Below, one piece after another: positions 63,801 through 64,000 of a stretch of DNA of 64,000 nucleotides; the stretch's first letter is position 1; every line of letters starts with the position of its first letter. Source of the DNA: Chryseobacterium sp. 3008163 (GTDB lineage: Bacteria > Bacteroidota > Bacteroidia > Flavobacteriales > Weeksellaceae); NCBI RefSeq assembly GCF_003669035.1, contig NZ_CP033070.1, forward strand, positions 248,001 to 312,000, given 5' to 3'. The notes under the pieces were generated by a model. That model was not told the DNA's origin, searched no databases, and saw only the letters and a list, made by a program, of their open reading frames with translations. The translations under genes were made by a program, and so were the position numbers.

Positions 63801-64000
63801 ATAATATTTTCAAATTCTTTCTCGGTTTCGGGAAGCCCGTTCAGGTTGTAACCTTCAGCTTTCAATCGCTTCAGAACGTTGTAGAGAGACTCTGTACCTT
63901 CCATTCCTTGTGCGTTCAGCGTGTTTTTTCCTTCACCTTTAAAATAATAGACCGCAACTTTTTTATCCTGATTTTTTATGTTTTTCAAATCAATAAAATT
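60827..64000 (-). CDS. hmuS: CobN-like HmuS protein, 5' end beyond the window
   Basis: The frame is open from 60827 to the right edge and gives more than 1,050 residues. CobN/BchH-type landmarks include DAMLHFGTHGSLEFTPDKQ, VRLIPSKQLGRPRIDV, then NNTWGAISLDHVYEFMGGM. The protein ends with one transmembrane helix and a basic tail (GAVVVILFGILIFVLRKRRKNEQ). A low-complexity Lys/Pro/Gly-rich linker of about 70 residues (GKGKPNLSKMKGQKPDFAKS and on) interrupts the middle. CobN homologues insert cobalt in corrin synthesis, but those in hmu loci act on heme; removal of iron from heme has been reported for a HmuS. Other subunits of cobaltochelatase are absent. Confidence 0.9.
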   Translation of the reverse strand, partial: NFIDLKNIKNQDKKVAVYYFKGEGKNTLNAQGMEGTESLYNVLKRLKAEGYNLNGLPETEKEFENIIQKQGSIFSPKAKGHFEEFVKNGKPTLIESSKYDSWLKSSLSKKSYDDVIKKYGSAPGDFMNVNQNEKSYLAISAVRFGNIALLPQPSAAIGDDEFKITHGVKEPPTHAYLGAYLWAQKEFKADAMLHFGTHGSLEFTPDKQVALSGNDWGDILVGTIPHFYYYTIGNIGESMMAKRRTYATTISYLTPAFVESDMRNYFRSLQDKIRFYHKTDAKNKPEISIEVKKMAVKMGLHRSLRLDSILTKPYSEMEIEKLDNFAEEVSTEKINGEFYVAGQAYKSEKINSTVLAMSADPIAYSLASLDKMNGKVTDIQLKNKAFFNQKYLNPAKVLVNQILNGKQVSPEFVSSVAGVKMDELEKSKLLLNPPKMRPAFLDKKSGKGKPNLSKMKGQKPDFAKSGNQKYSGKPNAEKPSGKPSFADSKKPEIPKAMKDKARAILEIDRTLTNVLRYKENLLKSPEFELQTLLNALSGGYIAPSSGGDAVANPNAVPTGHNLYSVNAESTPSEIAWDRGVTLAQKTLDEYKKKHKEFPKKICYTFWSSEFVETEGVSIAQVLYMLGTEPVRDTYGRVSDVRLIPSKQLGRPRIDVIIQTSGQFRDLAASRLFLISKAIELAANAKDEGFENQVNKGTLDIEKQLVANGVPPKDAREMSKQRIFGGLQGRYDTGIKELITAGDKWTSQKEIADQYIYNMGATYGQEKDWGKYSEGMLRAALKNTDVIIQPRQNNTWGAISLDHVYEFMGGMNTAIKEVTGKDPDAYLADYRNRNNMRMQELKEAIGVEARATIFNPTYINEVMKGKASSASQITEIVTNTYGWNATRPEVIDNEMWNEIYDTYMNDVHNLGVKEFFTKENPATLQEMTAVMLETSRKGMWKANAEQLKGLASLHTKLVKEFGAEPGGFAGDNTKLQDYISKNSSPEDAKIYKEQIREMKEGVNDGKISKDGKVLKKEERQTADQQEKTELNGVFIGAVVVILFGILIFVLRKRRKNEQ

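Noticed and set aside
60827..64000. Cobalamin biosynthesis cobaltochelatase
   Set aside because: No cobS, cobT or other corrin genes are nearby; the adjacent ExbB-like and DUF2149 genes fit the hmuSTUV heme locus instead.

Overview
The window reads as the chromosome of a low-GC Bacteroidota, most likely a flavobacterium of the Chryseobacterium/Elizabethkingia type. This is inferred from TonB-dependent receptors of the Bacteroidota style, a T9SS-sorted protein, TAnnTTTG-type -7 promoter elements, weak ribosome binding sites, and an hmuSTUV-type heme locus. No rRNA, complete tRNA or CRISPR array was seen.

Layout. 0-4.2 kb: a membrane-anchored AraC regulator and a TonB-dependent receptor. 4.3-16.2 kb: an accessory zone full of broken genes (YCII protein, ECF sigma factor, transposase, AraC tail, methyltransferase, one serine hydrolase) among intact lipoproteins, two penicillin-binding/beta-lactamase-like serine hydrolases and a ChaN/EreA-like protein. 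16.4-21.2 kb: a lipoprotein, then an old-yellow-enzyme/NTF2/NTF2/NmrA-like/AraC block bounded by two diverged 66-bp direct repeats. 21.7-32.4 kb: after an integrase remnant and 1 kb of non-coding DNA comes the most unusual locus: GMC oxidoreductase, PAS-cupin fusion, heme-c lipoprotein, a catalase-LodA fusion and a LodB-like flavoprotein. 32.4-34.3 kb: an outer-membrane protein and a frameshifted pectate lyase. 35.1-41.4 kb: a Cys/His-rich secreted peptide, siderophore-type TonB receptor and a DUF3526 ABC exporter, followed by a T9SS/GEVED protein.

42.5-57.8 kb is a low-oxygen/nitrogen-oxide island: Crp/Fnr regulator, nrdG, nrdD, norB and norC on the minus strand; two NarK transporters, a c-type cytochrome and an outer-membrane porin divergently on the plus strand; a CydDC-like ABC pair; and an Rrf2 regulator with three clustered cysteines. 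A nearly identical 20-bp palindrome lies upstream of narK and of cydD, so these units probably share one regulator. 57.8-64 kb is a minus-strand heme-acquisition operon: a CobN-like HmuS running off the right edge, HmuT, ExbB-like HmuU, DUF2149 HmuV and a polytopic membrane protein.

Caveat. At least nine genes (NmrA-like, heme lipoprotein, catalase-LodA, pectate lyase, TetR, Crp/Fnr, nrdD, porin, cydC) each become full length if one base is restored, usually in a short homopolymer. This may be deletion-type sequencing error, true decay, or in two cases programmed frameshifting on A-runs. Each affected gene is flagged. All functional names rest on motif recognition by eye; no database search was run.
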